Below, piece by piece: positions 14,167-14,927 of a stretch of DNA of 14,927 nucleotides (positions are counted from its first letter, which is position 1; every line of letters starts with the position of its first letter). The position numbers and the translations under genes were made by a program. Below the pieces are notes generated by a model. The model was not told where the DNA came from and ran no database searches. It saw only the letters and a program-made list of their open reading frames with translations. Location of the stretch: contig NZ_JBFIII010000077.1 of the NCBI RefSeq assembly GCF_041601295.1, forward strand, positions 1-14,927. The letters run 5' to 3'. This stretch comes from Immundisolibacter sp. (GTDB taxonomy: Bacteria; Pseudomonadota; Gammaproteobacteria; Immundisolibacterales; Immundisolibacteraceae).

Positions 14167-14227
14167 GGAACGTAGCTGGTTTCGATCGTATGACGCGAAA
14201 AATGGCAATAATAGCGAGGTGGATTAT

Positions 14228-14713
14228 ATGAATCCTGTCACCTATCCCGCGTGCATCCGAGAGCTGTATGAGAGCGAAATTTTTGGCGAAGCATCGGCAC
14301 TCGCCTTGATCAAAGCGGCAAAAGACGACCATGATCGATACCGTTTCGGAACCTTGCTTCAACTTGAGACAGAAACCAAGGCCAGGCTGCGTCCGTTCCT
14401 CGCGAAATATAATCTTCCGTTAAGTGAAGACATGGACTTGAGCGGCGTGGATGGCATGCTCGGCGCCTATAACTCAGCGAGCAGCTTCCGAGAATTCGCT
14501 GCGACAATAACACCAGCAATCGAGCACTTCCACTCCCGCTTTGCGCAAATAGCACAGGCTGGCCCTGCCGACGACCAACCTGTCCTTGAATCGATGGTTC
14601 GCCATGAGTCCGCAATTCTGGAGTGGTTGGCTCTGGAAAGTAATGGTCTTTCACAAGGGGCATTGGATGCCATGATTCGGGAACTGAAATACCCCCTGCC
14701 CAAGCACGGATAA
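14228..14713 (+). CDS. Helical protein of unknown function, possibly ferritin-like
   Basis: This 161-residue, mostly alpha-helical soluble protein has no signal peptide. Predicted helices are 10-33 (ELYESEIFGEASALALIKAA), 34-60 (DRYRFGTLLQLETETKARL), 85-110 (FREFAATITPAIEHFHSRFA) and 117-138 (LESMVRHESAILEWLALE). Glutamates and histidines fall at spots where ferritin-like di-iron proteins carry ligands (E17, E47 or E49, E99, H126-E127), but the usual E-x-x-H motifs are absent, so the assignment is tentative. The start is ATG 14228, preceded by GAGGTGG (14216-14222). An in-frame ATG at 14132 would place the REP-like palindrome inside the coding region and has no ribosome site. The frame stays open further upstream only as a shadow of the double-VOC gene. 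Composition is less GC-rich than the catabolic genes. It is probably transcribed apart from them. Confidence 0.7.
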   Translation: MNPVTYPACIRELYESEIFGEASALALIKAAKDDHDRYRFGTLLQLETETKARLRPFLAKYNLPLSEDMDLSGVDGMLGAYNSASSFREFAATITPAIEHFHSRFAQIAQAGPADDQPVLESMVRHESAILEWLALESNGLSQGALDAMIRELKYPLPKHG

Positions 14714-14821
14714 GCAGGCAGCGCAGGTTGGGCTCGCAACGTTTTTCTGGTCTGCATTACGATAGAGATTCCGTGATCCCACCCCGGAGCGCCTGCCCTT
14801 ATTCTTTAACGGAAGCAAGCA

Positions 14822-14927
14822 ATGGCCCTCAAAGCCACCATTTATAAAGTCGACCTCCAAATCGCGGACATGGACCGGAATTATTACGCCGAGCACGCAC
14901 TGACTCTGGCGCGGCATCCGTCCGAAA
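14822..14927 (+). CDS. yaeQ: YaeQ family protein, 5' end only
   Basis: The 35 visible codons begin MALKATIYKVDLQIADMDRN and continue to LTLARHPSE at the window edge. This is nearly identical to the start of E. coli YaeQ (MALKATIYKATVNVADLDRN..., then LTLARHPSE, from memory), a conserved proteobacterial protein of about 180 residues with a PD-(D/E)XK-like fold and unsettled function; an antiterminator-like role replacing RfaH has been proposed but not established. GGAAG at 14811-14815 stands six bases before ATG 14822. The gene is truncated only by the window end. No strong promoter is evident in the 108 bp upstream. Confidence 0.93.
   Translation, partial: MALKATIYKVDLQIADMDRNYYAEHALTLARHPSE

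Noticed and set aside
14132..14227. An upstream ATG that would lengthen the ferritin-like protein by 32 residues
   Set aside because: It would make the REP-like palindrome coding and has no ribosome site, while ATG 14228 has GAGGTGG in front.

Overview
The window reads as chromosome from a high-GC, free-living gammaproteobacterium that degrades aromatic or polycyclic compounds. The housekeeping-type genes point to that class: a near-canonical yheS (ABC-F ATPase), the first codons of yaeQ, and a yghU-type nu-class glutathione transferase. The genus cannot be determined from the sequence. No tRNA, rRNA, CRISPR array, transposase, integrase or recognisable transcriptional regulator is present.

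Layout. Positions 1-1400 are less GC-rich and hold a small membrane-anchored protein of unknown function (203-646) and a two-CBS-domain protein (821-1252). Next is the yghU-like GST (1398-2255), closed by a weak hairpin terminator. Module 1 (2409-5782, +) is a Rieske ring-hydroxylating oxygenase alpha/beta pair followed by an aromatic-acid:H+ symporter-type MFS transporter. yheS (5851-7776, +) interrupts the catabolic genes. Module 2 (7858-9715, -) is a second, BenAB-like alpha/beta pair. Module 3 (10051-14111, +) diverges from it across a 335-bp intergenic region. It carries a third alpha/beta pair, a protein fusing a carboxymuconolactone-decarboxylase (CMD) domain to a VOC (glyoxalase/epimerase) domain, and a protein made of two VOC domains. 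A REP-like palindrome follows, then a helical, possibly ferritin-like protein (14228-14713) and the 5' end of yaeQ (14822 onward).

How the parts may work together (inference). The transporter would import an aromatic acid. Three divergent Rieske terminal oxygenases would hydroxylate related substrates or successive intermediates, and the CMD/VOC proteins would process ring-derived keto-acid or lactone products. No ferredoxin, reductase, cis-diol dehydrogenase or classical ring-cleavage dioxygenase lies in the window, so the oxygenases must draw electrons from components encoded elsewhere.

The most unusual material is module 3. It has a Glu in place of the bridging Asp in the alpha subunit, a PcaC-like/VOC fusion with a strong in-frame internal Shine-Dalgarno and ATG exactly at the domain border, three VOC domains sharing the same sequence signature (one without its metal ligands), a run of five hairpins upstream of the fusion gene, and a strong intrinsic terminator only 25 bp before the double-VOC start codon. 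Substrates and products cannot be read from the sequence.
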